Part shown: in pieces, positions 25,801-38,625 of the stretch | How the letters are laid out: each line of letters begins with the position of its first letter | Numbering within the stretch: the stretch's first letter is position 1 | DNA from: Distichodus sexfasciatus | Taxonomy: Eukaryota; Chordata; Actinopteri; Characiformes; Distichodontidae | DNA length: 64,000 nucleotides | Reading direction: 5' to 3' | NCBI GenBank assembly: GCA_032718565.1 | Contig: JAVGVS010000111.1 | Span: 310,001-374,000, forward strand | The notes under the pieces: model-generated | The model's database searches: none | Told to the model about the DNA's origin: nothing | The model's input: the letters and a program-made list of their open reading frames with translations, nothing else | Program-made: the position numbers and the translations under genes

Positions 25801-26698
25801 TTATATGAATGTTTACAGATCTATTTTCTTAGTTTTGCTTTTGTTGCTGTGCACCCTTGTACAAGATTTCAGCCTTTCCTACCACCTTTCACAAAAGACT
25901 TCAGGTCGAACATTTTAAGTCGTAACAATGGCATGATAGTTGTCATTTTGGTACAAATGTCAATGTCACTGTTAGGCTGGGAGTGATTATTCCCTCCAAG
26001 CTACATAGAAGCAAAATATTGATGGGCTGTAGGATTACTATCATAAATTGTGTGCAAATGTAAAGTGTAAGACTCTAATCATACTCAGTGTAGCTAGATG
26101 TATCTAATTAATTATGCATATTTTAGAATAAATTAGCCTATCCTCTCACTAGTGCATTTTGTGGAATCCAGCCTCTTTTGTTTGCCACATATACACTCTG
26201 ATGAATAAAAGATATTCTTTTGCGTAACTAGTAGAATCCCAGATAATATAGGATGTTGACCTGTTTCACAAACTGAAAACTGGGCTAAACTCACCCTTTC
26301 AACAAAGTAAATATTTGGAAGCCCATACATGGCCCTCATGGGCTTACATACACCTCATCAACAATTTTGCATATGAATGTCAGCAATTTTCTTAAAATAT
26401 ACTTGCAAGAAATTAGTGTCTGGTGTTGTTAACGTCGCCCAAAAGCAGAAGTTCTTGTTAGCAAAGGACTATCAGGGGCGTGCACCATTTTTGAGTATCA
26501 CAAGACCCCACCATAAGTGAAATCCCAGCTGTGCTCCAGACGTGGCCACCTTACAGGAGACAGAGTGGGTAGGAATACCTAAGAGGCCTGGCAACCTGAT
26601 GCTAAAGAAAAAATACATCGATGTGAAGATTTTTTTTGTCCTAGGCCAGAGTCTCTCAGTGGGGAGTGGGGTGTACATTTAAGTGTTATATTCCATGG

Positions 26699-26740
<42 letters not shown>

Positions 26741-28594
26741 TCATTTTTTTATGATGTAGAACCTTTTTGTGATGTTTAAAGTTCTTTGGAGATCTAAATG
26801 GAAAAAAAGTGCTTTAAGTAACACCTTTTATCATTTTCAGTGCTTTGAGGAACATTTATGTTAAAGTATGACCTTAATGGCTACTGAATCCGCTATATAA
26901 ATACATTTGAATTTGAATTTGAATCCATTGTGGATGTGTGTAGACATCCTTGTTATGGTGTAATTTTTAATTGTAACATATTACATCTGCCTTTTTAAAA
27001 AAAAAAAGAGAGATCAGTTAATTATCTGCAATTTATATAAAGTAACTGATATCTTGGCTCGATTAAGTTTTACCAAACACTACATTTAAGCAAATTGAAC
27101 AAATTATTACATATTGCCCATAATGAACACAGGTATAAAGATACAAATACTATAATTTCATGATCACTTGATGCATGGTTCTACAACAAAACAATAGGAA
27201 AAAAGATTGTTGTAGAAAAAAGAAGTTTGTCCATGGCATCACTGTGAAGAAATTACATTCATTCCCGCTGTCCCAGAAAGACTTCAAATCCTTTTTACAA
27301 TTTCCAATTTTCCTTTACCCATACTGTTTACTGAACATATAAGCAGTGTAGAAGTATATGGGTTGGGCTTTATGGCGTGGGGTTAAAGGTGCTGGCCTTG
27401 ACTTCACAGAAGTTCAAAGGCAATTTGTGCGTTGACGTACTTGAGAAATTCGGTGATCTACACAGTATTCAGAAGCGGGACCCACAAGAAATAGTTTTCA
27501 GACAAAAACAAGGTTAGCATATTCTTTTTGTGTCTAAAGTCATTAAATGTATGTTAATATGGTGTATGGAAAAAGTATTGTATTTTGTAGATGTTTTTTT
27601 TTCTTAAAGGCGGAAGGAAGTTCAGTCTTATGAGCAGAAGGTGCAATTAGAAACATTTAGTGCTGTGTATTTACGACAGTGTCTAGACTGGACGTGTTTT
27701 CAAATGACCGCTGGAAATTTCCTTTAGTGCCTACACTTAACTCTTTCTTTACACACAGACACGCACACACACGCGCGCGACACACACACACACGTGTTTT
27801 CTCTAGGCTATTCGAGGGTCATACCTGGACGCAAACCAATTCGCCACCACAGGATCGCCTTAATTCTTTGCAGACACTTGCTCTGGTGAACAACTGTGAC
27901 AAATCAGCTTTATAGTTTGCAAATTCAACATAAAAACTGACGTGCATAATGGAGGGTTTAATATTACTTTATGGTAAAAAAATAATTAATGTATTTACAT
28001 AAATCGCGCACATTTTCTCTTAGCTATGCCATTAAAATTTATTCCATTTCCTTATTCCATTTAATCTGGTCAATATGAGAGTAGACGGGCGGATACAAAC
28101 ACACTTTATTTCGAAAGGAACCTGAAATCTGGGGGCAGGGATGGATTCCAGGGACAGGTATGAGTTCACATAATTTAGTCTCGCTCTTTAAATTGTTTTT
28201 ATTTCATTTTGATGCATATATTCCGTTTTTGTTGTTATTTTTTTGTTTACCGCATGCTCGTATCCTTACGCGTTTAGTACACACAACAGTTTGACATACA
28301 TAAAAATAAGTCCTTTAAACACGCCTGTCTGCGATACAGTTAACTTAGAACGCACGCTAACATTAAAACAGATAACACACACACACACACAGTTACTCAA
28401 ATGAGCACCTTCTTATTGTAGCATTTTTCAAAATCCTTTAATTAGACGTGGCGATAAAGCAAAATGAACAATCTGTTTTTTTCAGTCGTTGTAAGCAACA
28501 GCCACGTTATTCTTTCATATCATATGTTTGTCTTATGTCTTATGTTTTATTTAGGATATGTTATATCAGTCATTTAAAGAGGAATTAAAACAGT
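25801..28594. other. Intergenic sequence 3' of hoxc11b
   Basis: No gene is recognised. It contains a hAT-like end fragment near 26473 (CAGGGGCGTGCACC), a CT microsatellite at 26701-26740 and a LINE/SINE tail near 26900 (AATACATTTGAATTTGAATT). The stretch 27350-27520, with TTTATGG and AGGTTAGC blocks, is a possible non-coding conserved element. A minus-strand AATAAA near 28105 may end the hoxc11b transcript. Confidence 0.45.
26701..26740. repeat. (TC)n microsatellite
   Basis: A pure TC tract of 32 bases followed by an imperfect TTTCTC extension. Confidence 0.9.
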
Positions 28595-29011
28595 TCACAA
28601 AAGAGGGTTTCCAGAAAAATATTGCAAGCGATCTCGACTTAATTTCTTCTCCTTCATTCGTCGGTTCTGGAACCAGATTTTCACTTGTCGGTCGGAGAGG
28701 TTTAACATTCTTGAAAGCTGGAGCCGTTTTTCCTTGTTTATGTAAACGTTAAAGAAGAATTCTCGCTCAAGTTCCCGGATCTGAAACTTGGTGTACGGAC
28801 ATCGCTTCTTCCTCGTCCGTGGGGTACCTTATAAAATTCCAAGATAAAACCAAGACAAGACAATGTTAGTAGAAAGCACAGGTAAAACGTGAATGTAAAT
28901 GTATCTAAATTATGCTTGCACGTATGTAACATTTAATTTGTTCATTAATAATAGTGTTTCGGAAATATTAATCTGCTTTATGAACAAAATAGCCATCATT
29001 TAAAGAAAATG

Positions 29012-29057
<46 letters not shown>

Positions 29058-30562
29058 CACACACACAACTCACAATTACAAGTTTATTACTAATGTATAC
29101 ATAATCAATGCGCGTGAACGCCTGAAAGACAATTATGAATCTCATTATAAAAGCCAAAAACGCATAGGACAAGTTAGAAATCGACTTTTAAATATTATTT
29201 ATCGTCCAAAAATAATCTTAAAGAATTTTTTTTTTTTTTAAACTACAGTTTTCAAATCTTCTTAATCGTATATCATATATTCTTGGTCAGCAATTTCTGT
29301 GCACATTTTTGTATCACAGCAATCACTGTGGTTATTTTACAGCTAATATTAGAATAGAAAATGGCAATGTAATTTTTGGTGATTTCTGGTAAACGTACGA
29401 TTTTGTATAGAGAAATCTGGTGATTTACTAGAAATCTAGAAAAGTATACTAGTACAATATAAACTAGGTACAATAAACTATCCTAGTTTAATTATAATCG
29501 GTAAGCTATACTGCAATGGGGTTTAAACGAACAGTTACCGATATCACTGTTTTGCCTAATTGCTTTCTATCCTTCACAGCCCGGCAAAACAACCCATAAA
29601 ATGCCCAGCACAAGTTCATGAACAAAGTAAGCATTTGTCACAAGTGCGTGCTTATAAAATTTCACAGACTCGCATATAGATTTTCCTGTGTGTAATATAT
29701 CGGTTTTTCAAAGCTCTTGAACGTCGTAAAAATCTTTTTGTTGGAAGAACGCACTTTGTAGGTCATAATAAAATCCTTTGCATGCTTATAAAACCCCATA
29801 TAAAACTTGAGCGACGAAACACTGGGCTTGTCCCTTAACCCTGTTCTCCCATAGCTGTGGATACCTACTAGAATGGTCGTTTTTGACCTGGTTGTCGTCT
29901 TTTGTTCCCGCAGAGCAAGCACATGAGCCAGATGTGGTGTTTTCTTCCTCGTCCTCGGGCTCTTTCTGGTGGTTCGCGGTTGTTCGGAGAGCTGTGGGTG
30001 TTTGCGGCGCCGAATTGTTCTTGTTCGTGTCACCCTTCTGCACGCAATTCTCCAACATGCCACTATCTGATCCGCAGTGAGCACTCTCGACAAAACGATC
30101 AAAGCTTTGTGGAAGAAAGTTATTCCTGCCCTTTCCCGAGTAAAAGCATGTGTTGGGAAAGTCTGAACTGGGGTGATGGTGATGGTGATTGTAGACACTA
30201 TCGTTCTTCATCAACATTTCCGACATTGTAGATGATGGCGGAAGGCATTCCCTGTGTACCAAGTCGTCCCCCGTATAGCAAGATGCGTAGTTCCCTCTGT
30301 GGTGCCATTTCCCCGATGGATCCAGTCCGTATGGCACTTCTCGAACGGTCTGTACTTGTGACAGGTTCGTGGAATAAGGGTAGGTGATCTGACGCGAATG
30401 GGCCTGCGGCAGAAACGAGGAGACTGCAGAAAATTCGGGGACGTAATAAGTGCAGCTAGGGAGGTAGAGGTTTGAGGCGCAGCCTGCTCGATCTCCGAAA
30501 TCGGAAGTTCTGTCTTTTCTCGTTTGTGAGCAGAAGTTACCTAGATTGAGCGAGTTAAACAT
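28595..30562 (-). CDS. hoxc11b: Homeobox protein Hox-C11b (two exons)
   Basis: This is a posterior Hox (Abd-B class) transcription factor. Exon 1 is complement 29869-30562 and exon 2 is complement 28595-28827. The donor TCTA|GTAGGT and the acceptor TATAAG|GTACC join in phase 1 and give 308 residues, close to the usual length. The N-terminus MFNSLNLGNFCS and the block NLYLPSCTYYVPEFSAVSS are diagnostic for Hox11, as are GKWHHRGNY and MSEMLMKNDSVY, followed by a His run. The homeodomain is at about 236-295: KKRCPYTKFQIRELEREFFF, NVYINKEKRLQLSRMLNLSD, RQVKIWFQNRRMKEKKLS. The conserved end is RDRLQYFSGNPLL. There is no hexapeptide, as expected for Abd-B-class proteins. Reading through the donor would add an unspliced tail that is not part of the protein. 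Confidence 0.95.
29013..29067. repeat. (CT)n/(CA)n microsatellite in the hoxc11b intron
   Basis: A pure CT tract runs into a short CA tract inside the single hoxc11b intron. Confidence 0.9.
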
Positions 30563-30760
30563 TGTTCTAGTCCGCGTTCCCTCCGAATACAGATAGATGT
30601 TTTGGATTCGAACTGCAGAAGACGAAAATTTGGGAATGCGAGATGACGCGCTTTCCGTCTAAGTCTCCCTAAGACACGTGATCGAAAGTAGATATTGCCG
30701 TATATCAATTTGGAAACCTTACATGTGTAGGAGTGGTTTGCTTAAGACGACGGAAATAAT
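30563..30760 (-). promoter_or_regulatory. hoxc11b upstream region with E-box
   Basis: Immediately upstream of the hoxc11b start the sequence is richer in CpG and contains a CACGTG E-box at 30675-30680, about 115 bases before the ATG. The same palindrome occurs about 95 bases before the hoxc12b ATG, so it may be a shared promoter element of the posterior genes. The transcription start is not determined. Confidence 0.45.
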
Positions 30761-30909
30761 TTTCCAAGACCCAAAGAACACAAAAAGATTTTAAAAATCA
30801 TTTCGTTTTTTGTAAGCAAACGTTTCCATAAAAATATAGCTCAGTGCTTATACATACATTCATACATACATTCATGTATGTACGTACTGATTCCATATAT
30901 GAGTCAAGC

Positions 30910-30932
30910 CTCTCTCTCTCTCTCTCTCTCTC

Positions 30933-30998
<66 letters not shown>
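30910..30998. repeat. (TC)n(TG TC)n(CA)n compound microsatellite
   Basis: A CT tract, a TCTG tract, another CT tract and a CA tract follow each other. The plus-strand open frame over it is repeat translation. Confidence 0.9.
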
Positions 30999-31599
30999 GA
31001 GCAAAAATCCAAATTACATAAATACAAAATTGAGAAGACAGTAATACTTCAAAAGCAATAATGGATTTTTTCTCTGTGTGCTGTATACTATAGCCCTTTG
31101 TGTGTTAACAAAAAAGAATGAAGAGGGTAATTCGCAATTATCGCAAATTTGTAAATAGTCTAGTTTAGTTAAAAGGTTGGAGGCCTTTACAAAAGGAGAA
31201 GGCAACTGTGCGGGGAAAAAACTTGAATTTGACCACTAAAATCTGCCTCTGACAAGTGTGCCAAAATGCATGGGAAATACATTGATTTGTTTATATATGA
31301 CTGAACCTAAAAAAAAAAAGTTTGCATGAACTACAAACATCTGTCTTGATTAAGTGATTGTTGAATGTTGAATGTTTGAATGTTTTTTATTCCATGCAAT
31401 TATTTCTATGCTGACTCTTTGAAGGCGAATCATTATATGCCACATGCAACCGCGCTATTCAGACGATAACCATTACCCTTTCCAATAATAATACAGACGC
31501 GCATAAATAGTTGCTAATATGCATATCCACATCAGAGTTTTCACTCATAAACTGGCACTGAAACAAGCTCTGAAACGTGACGAGCGTGTGAAATAATAT

Positions 31600-31690
31600 T
31601 ACTGCCCCCCCATGGCTCCAATTATTTTAATTGGATGTAAGCCAGGCTATTAAATTCGGCTGTATGCGCTCTGAACAATCAAAAAAGAAC
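31600..31690. promoter_or_regulatory. Candidate cis-regulatory block with paired homeodomain half-sites
   Basis: CCAATTA and TAATTGG form a perfect inverted repeat separated by three T residues (31618-31634), within a GC-balanced stretch that includes GTAAGCCAGGCTATTAAATTC. TAATTG-type cores are bound by homeodomain proteins. Conservation in other fish is not tested here, so the regulatory role is inferred. Confidence 0.3.
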
Positions 31691-33523
31691 GATAGGTAAC
31701 AATACTTAGATTCACAACGTTTTATCACGGTTTTAAGTAAGAATAAATAAATAAACTATGAATTACAAAGGTGAAAGTAATAGAAACCATTCAAGTATTT
31801 TTTCGTTAAGCAATTTCTGCAATGTTCGGAAAAAATAATTTTAACTAACTATCACTGCTACTCGTATTTTCACCTTCTAGATCTGGATATATGATACATT
31901 TCATCCAATGTGTACATTAACATCAATAACGGGAAATATTTGGTTCACTCTTTATCAAGCACCACAGGTACACAGTGTGTACAAAACCATGAAGATTAGA
32001 GGGATTCTGTGTCCAGATTCCAACGGCAACAATAACATTCATCAAAATTAAATGTAAAACATTTCAGAGCCTTACATGAAAATACAGACACGGTGAAATG
32101 TTTTTCAAATGGCCTTAATATGAAATCATATTTTGTGCTATATAAATGTCGCTTTTAGGAAACCAGTCAGTGTGAATCAACTTCCTAAAAAAGAATGATT
32201 GTCACCCAAACATTCATACACTCCTTAAACCGCTGAAATGAGACGTTGTGCCAAATTGTTGCTTATTTTGTGGATATTTTCCATGATTGCAGCAAAATGT
32301 GTTATAGATACGGAATATTTGTCTTACTTTTTAATTTAATTTAATTTATATACTATTTAATTTAATTTAAATATTACTGCACAGTCTCAGAAAATATCTT
32401 GGGTACATTTCACTATATTGCAGTCTTTGAGTGAAGAATTTTGGTTCGGAAATGTTGCCCGAGATCAAAGCGAAGAATTATATTGCTAGGCAGGCCAGCT
32501 ATCCTGGTACCAAACCTGGCATTACGTTCCTTTAAACACTAATGGATAACAAATAGCGAGTGTTTATAGCAGTATCCTTTACAATAATTAAATAGACTTA
32601 TGTGAAAGGAAATGGTATCTGTATTTTCTTACCGAATATTCTTTTTCCCTTCTTACTGCATTCAGTTGCTCACATCATTAGCTCACTAATAGAGTCTGCT
32701 TTATGACGTTTAATTTCCTCTCCGAGTTAAGACAGTGGAGACCTCTCAGATCAGTGGAGACTGCCGCGTTTGAAGTCGGCGTCCGGGTATCTTTAAATAT
32801 ATTGCGTATCCTATTGTTATTGCAAAACACTTTCTTGCTTCCAGGATGCGCGGTCAGCGCTCTTAATCTCTTGTCACACTCCATCTACATATGTCGTACG
32901 TCTTTTATATCTACTAGGCATAAAACACAACATGGACTTATCAAAAACGTAGCTCTGAACTCCTCCGACTGTCTTCGCTATCCTTCCTCAAAACATGTGC
33001 GCTGAATAGCTGTATTCCATATATGGCATTTGCTAACTTGACCTTCAGTTTGTATGGGTTCCCGCCCACCTTGATGACCCAAAAGACTAGAGAAATAGCA
33101 CTTCCCGTCCAGTGAATTAATCTATGGGATGAATCAATTTCTTACATTAAATGGCTAGCAGAAACGCGTTTTTCTATTTCATATATTGAGCACCATATGA
33201 AATCAGTTTTGAGTCATGCAAACATAAAACATTTAGACAGATTACATTCGTATACAAGGGCTAATACATTATTTCTCACATCTTAGATTCTCTTATTATT
33301 AATGTTTGTAAAGATTATTTTACTTGTGTAAACCTGGTTTAATAAGATTAGAATGGTCTTTTCTAACTTGCAAATACGATTATATTGTGATTGTTTAGCA
33401 ATAGGGCAACCTGTCAACAAGATATGTAATGTTTTCAATATTAACTATTGTACATATAAATAGTTCAAATGTGTTTATATATTTGTTGGTTTATACTGTA
33501 AAATTACTGAAAATTAAAAGTTG

Positions 33524-33525
33524 CT

Positions 33526-33560
<35 letters not shown>
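33524..33560. repeat. (GA)n microsatellite
   Basis: An AG/GA tract with one interruption (GGGAGAGA). Confidence 0.9.
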
Positions 33561-36078
33561 TGGTGAAGTTAGTCAAGATCCAATGTGTTAATGTTGTCTG
33601 TTTACGTTGTTTTTCAATGCTAGTTAAACTAACATAACGGTATCCAACATAGCTTCATCTGCAACGTATGCAGAATAAATTATTTTCCCTTTCCCCTTTC
33701 CATGAAACCCTGCAACGTCTCCCTTTCAAGGTCTGCGTCAACGACACAGATCTGTGACCATAGACAAACCAAAGTTCACCTCAATGTCCAAACCGCATCA
33801 TACATAAAGCACTTTAGAGATTTCCACACCAAGCAATGCGTCGATACTTGTGTACTACTTCAAAAGTGACCGTTGTGCAGGGCTTATTTTGTATAAATTT
33901 TGTATATTTATATTTGATGACACCAAAAGATATTAACGGAAACATAAATATTATCTGGTATTTTCTGATTTTCTGCCAGTATATTTAATCTGTTTAACCT
34001 TTAAATGTGAACATAGATCAAAACATTTTGAATAAACTGGGTCACACTGTTGTCCGCCTGTTTGGATAAAAATAGCAAAAGAAAACGTCTTGTTGTTAGT
34101 TACTCTATTGTCGGATTCATCGTGAGTTTCTTCTGCTATTTGAGGGCATTTTTGCAATGGTAATTTTCATTAGGCATGTTATCATCTTGCCCCCACAAAG
34201 CAGGTACCTGTTTAAATCAAGCTGATAATATGTTAAAATTTGTGCAGTTTAATGATGAGCTAACCCGCAAATCCCTTCTGGTACCACTCCAAAAACGGCC
34301 GCACGTGCACGTCATCTTTTACATCGCACCGATACATTCAACTGCAATTATTATTAAAGCTTTTTATGTTATTTTAAAGTTCGTTGCTATTATTTTAAAC
34401 CCTAAATGACTCCAAACATTTATGCCATACAACGTAACATCGAAAATCTGTAGAAAAAAAAAAAAATTTTGCGAGGTGTGCCCATATTTGAAGACAGATC
34501 TTCAATATGTGGTTTGCGTTCCTTAAGGCTAACAACAATACGACAGTGGATGCTAAGCTATAAGGATGCTTCACAAACTTCTATAATTTACTCTTGAAAC
34601 TAATTTTGTTGTTTCTATTAATTCATACCGTATTAATTCAACATTTTATATGCCATTCGAAAATCTACTGAAAGTCACGAGTGTCTCAAACATATAAAAT
34701 GTATTGTCTTAGAATATTATCGTATTTGTTTTATTTTATTTATTTCTTTAAAAAAAAAAACAAAAACAAACAAAAAAAACCCCAAATAATAATAAGAACA
34801 AATAACCTTGCTTTTCACTTATTTCACGACATTTAAACCGAATAAAAACCATGAAAATTAGAAGGAGTTCAGGATATAATGAGAAACCAGTAAACGACAG
34901 CCAAAACACTGGAAACGTTTACCAGGTTTTAATGGACAATGAAGGGCACATGTACATTAACAGACTGATTATTGATTTGTCAAACTCACCATCTCAAAGC
35001 ATGCACCATACAATATTAACAAATACACATTGGTTGTCAATTGTTTTTTCTTAAAATTACAGACTAACATCACTTTTTGTAACTGTGTAAAATGTGTACA
35101 GCAAGCAAAACGCTGTGAAACACATACTGGATAATAAGGAGCAGCGAAAGATGGAATGCACAATCACTGTTAACTAATTATGGTAAAAGGCAATTAATGC
35201 ATACAAATAATGCACTAGGAAATGGAAAAAAACCCCATTGCCTACGTGATGTCTACGTTTGTGAGTACAAAACAGTCTAATGCATTTCTTAATGCATATT
35301 TATGTAATAAAATACATAAACCAACTAAATATTTCTGTTTATCATTAACAACAACTGTAAATGAATAATGACTGCCTTATTTTTCTTGTAGCTAAGCAAA
35401 TAATAAATAATAATCTTGACATTTCGTAATGGCACGCATTTCATATATAAAGCTTAAGGGAATGTTTTTAATAGTATTCCCTTTAGTCCAGACTATAAAG
35501 TAAACCTTGCATTATTTTAAGATACTTCTTTTGAAGTAGCATACTTTTATATTCATTGCAGTGATAGGTAATTTATATGGTAGCTAATCAGTAGGTGGGG
35601 ATGATTAGCAAACATTCCAAAAGGGACACAGTTTAATGCTGCAAACCTTTTTCTTTATACAATTTTATAATTACAAAACCTTAAGGGCTACGAATTTCCA
35701 AAATATTTTTTTGCACCATGAATCTAATTAGACTTCTGCCTAACATTACCCTTTAAATACCACTCATGATCTGAGATCTCTCCTAATGTAATGTAATGTT
35801 GACTTTGTACATCGAAGTTTAATTCAAACGTTTTTAGAGTTTTTATTTCTATAATACTGAGAAATAAATTGTTTGATGTTCACTCGTCAGACTCTCAAAT
35901 TATTTCATTAATGCCACTCATTTCTCACTGCTTTAATTGTATAAGAAAAATGATTTTAGTTGGTTGTTTGCTTATGAGATAATAATCCGGTCTTTAACTT
36001 CCATGTAATATTTGATTATATATTTGATTTTCTAAAATAAATCGTTCTATGCAAATGACTTTTTATATTTGTATACCT

Positions 36079-37686
36079 CTAAAAGAAAGACAGAGCCTGT
36101 TCTCGCAGCAACAGTCTTTTCTTCTTCATTCGACGATTCTGGAACCAAATCTTAACTTGTTGGTCCGAAAGACTGAGTCTGTCAGAAAGTTCCCTCCTTC
36201 GCTGACGGCTGATGAATTCGTTGAGCATAAATTCACTCTCCAGTTCTGCCAATTGTAGTTTTGAATAGGGCTTGCGCTTCTTTCGGGTACGTGTGTGCAA
36301 GGGGTACCACGGAGCACCTGGAGATGGATGAAGAAAGTGTAGAGAACTGAATGAATGAAAAGTTTGAAAGTATTCTAATAGTGGGCTTTTTAAAAAGGTT
36401 ACTAATAAGTCAAATGTAATCAAATGTCCAACTTCAATTCAATGTATTCTTATTCCATTTACAATAGTGGTTTGTAAAACACACCTCATCTTTTCCATCC
36501 AGCAAGGTTTGACTTGTTTGAATCTTTGATTCTTGTTCAGTTTTATCATTATGACACTCGCCTGTTTCAAGTCGACATTAAAACTGTGCTTAAAGAAAAT
36601 ACCTTGGAAAATACCTTTTAAGTAGACCGCTTAGAATATGAGATAACTAGCATGCATGTTTATGTTTACGCATTTCTAAGCGCCCCAAAGGTCAATTTAA
36701 ACGTCGACAACTCGATTTGTAGTAATTAAATGTATATTAAGAGTATGTCGGCTTGTCAGTTAAACAGGTCACCTCTACAAATTCTCGGACTGAATGCTTA
36801 AAGCTGAATATTTATATATTTACAAAGCCAAAATAAACCATACATTGCTTTGCTGATTCACAATAGAATATGTTTAATGGTACCTTTATTGCTCTTTATA
36901 AAAAGATATAAGGGTAAAATGAATGTATATTGTTTTCCCAAGTGTTTGTACTTTCAGTCTTTTTCGGCCAGCTGTAAATACGGAAATAAGATGTGCTTTA
37001 CAAGTCTGACTACCTTAGACAATTAAAAGAAAACAGGCTATTAAATGTAGCCCGTACTCACCACCGCCGGGGGTCGTGCCGCAGGGGAGGACGCCAGGGG
37101 ATGTTAGTGAATGTGTTATGGTACATGGGGCTTTGCCCTTTTCATTGCGGGGAGAACCAGCGTCCGAGCCCAGGGAGTGACAGGATGGAGCGTCATGACT
37201 CAAATGATCGACAATGGGTCCGAAGTCGTATTTAGAATACGTTCTTCCTGTGGCCATTACATTGGAATAATGCTGTCCGTGTTCTAACTCTATGGATACT
37301 GTTGGCTCATCCCGGGCCGTTTCATCACGCTTAAGGTTAGCACCGTCGGCGCAGTTTTCTCGGTTGCTACCTCCACTACTGGCTATGCAGCCATCTCCAG
37401 TGTAAAAGCATTTGCTGTCTTCTTGCCTTGCAATTTCACATGTTCGGCTGGATGAGGGGTTCAGGGAAACGGGGTTGCTAATAAAGGACTGAGTGTATCC
37501 GTTGCAGGGCTCCGACTGAGTCCAAGGCAGGGAACAAACATTGTCCCTTCTTGGATAAGGGAGGGAAGGAAGACCCGCCAGCTGTCCCCCTGAAGTACGA
37601 AAGTTGGGGAAATAAAATGTGTCTCCGGTATGAATGTTTACCAAAGGTCCCACAAACCCAGAATTAAGGAAGTTATGCTCGCCCAT
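36079..37686 (-). CDS. hoxc12b: Homeobox protein Hox-C12b (two exons)
   Basis: This is a posterior Hox (Abd-B class) transcription factor. Exon 1 is complement 37062-37686 and exon 2 is complement 36079-36317. The donor GGTG|GTGAGT and the acceptor CTCCAG|GTGCTCC join in phase 1 and give 287 residues, which is normal for the family. The N-terminus MGEHNFLNSGFVGPLVNIHT, followed by GDTFYFPNFR and YPRRDNVCSLPW, is diagnostic for Hoxc12. The exon-2 side begins APWYPLHTRTRKKRKPYSKL. The homeodomain is at about 219-278, with SDQQVKIWFQNRRMKKKRLL in helix 3, and the protein ends REQALSFF exactly as in other Hoxc12 proteins. There are no breaks. Its 5' neighbour hoxc13b is a pseudogene, so this is the most posterior working gene of the cluster. 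Confidence 0.95.
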
Positions 37687-37830
37687 TTCAGCGGGACCGA
37701 AGAAAGGATTCTAGTTTATACCAACCAGACATTTAGAGAGGTTAAAACGAGCAGTACCTCTCATTGGCTGCATATAAGTCACGTGGGCCTGATAAATTAC
37801 CACCAAAGGTACCACCCACCGGGATCCGCA
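37687..37830 (-). promoter_or_regulatory. hoxc12b promoter region
   Basis: Reading on the minus strand toward the gene, CACGTG (37785-37780) is followed by ACTTATATGC and then CCAATGAG (37767-37760), about 75-100 bases before the ATG. The combination of E-box, TATA-like sequence and CCAAT box fits a compact proximal promoter. A very similar module occurs at 25171-25196. Confidence 0.5.
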
Positions 37831-38571
37831 TCTAGCTAAAGACAACATTAACTTCGGACTAAAAGACTTTATAAGGTTTTAAAATACACTATAAACACTT
37901 TAAACAAATCCTGTTGCGAGAGTAATTAAAACTCTGAACAGTTTTTGTCGTTTAGGAGACGGCTGTAACCATTGAGTATTTTGAGAGGCTAATTGACATC
38001 TGAATGATCACAAAAACGCAATTAAACTCAATGTACACAGTTGCTGGTCACAAATATCTATATAAATAAATAAAACATGGAAGTGGATCAGTTGTTTTGT
38101 ATTAAATAAAATGAAAGGTAAAAAGGCACGACCAAGTAACGGCACCAAAACTCAAAAATACATAATCAACACTGCCTGTTATGTTATTATAACCACATAC
38201 TTGCACATCCAAAATTAATCATTTTTCGTAAGTCTACATTTTCTTTTAAAATGCCTTTTTAATTCTGTCAATAGTGACTCCATGACTTGATCAAACGGCA
38301 TTTCATGGTTCATACACAACACCGCGGAAGAAATGAACTAATCACACTCATAAATAATTTGATAAATGGAAATCAAATTGACATTCTATACTTTAGAATC
38401 AAATATGCCATTTTGTGTCACTTCAAAATATAGGATAATCTTACCTTATAGAGCATGTGTAACTTGTTTAACAATGTGCCAGTGATTACAGCTTATTACA
38501 TTTATGTGTTAAGATTTATAAATAACGTACAAGATCAGGACATTTTCCGAAACCACCACGCGAAAACATAA

Positions 38572-38574
<3 letters not shown>

Positions 38575-38624
<50 letters not shown>
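38575..38624. repeat. (CA)n microsatellite
   Basis: A CG-containing start (CGCGCGCACA) followed by about 20 pure CA units. Confidence 0.95.

Positions 38625-38625
<1 letters not shown>

Larger units (their letters stand above)
30761..36078. other. hoxc11b-hoxc12b intergenic region, nearly transposon-free
   Basis: No coding gene is recognised. Notable blocks are 31430-31690 (a GC-balanced stretch with homeodomain-like sites, including the inverted repeat CCAATTATTTTAATTGG at 31618-31634) and 32690-33010 (CpG-containing and unlike its AT-rich surroundings). In mammals HOTAIR is transcribed from this interval, but I see nothing here that shows a counterpart. Unlike the flanking intervals, no LINE, SINE or DNA element is visible, which suggests constraint. 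Confidence 0.5.

Noticed and set aside
29662..30198. 178-codon minus-strand open frame overlapping hoxc11b exon 1
   Set aside because: It is an out-of-frame shadow of the hoxc11b coding sequence plus its intron. The conserved Hox11 frame explains the region.
30563..36078. A fish HOTAIR counterpart
   Set aside because: Position alone is not evidence. HOTAIR is known from mammals and no similarity can be shown from this sequence alone.
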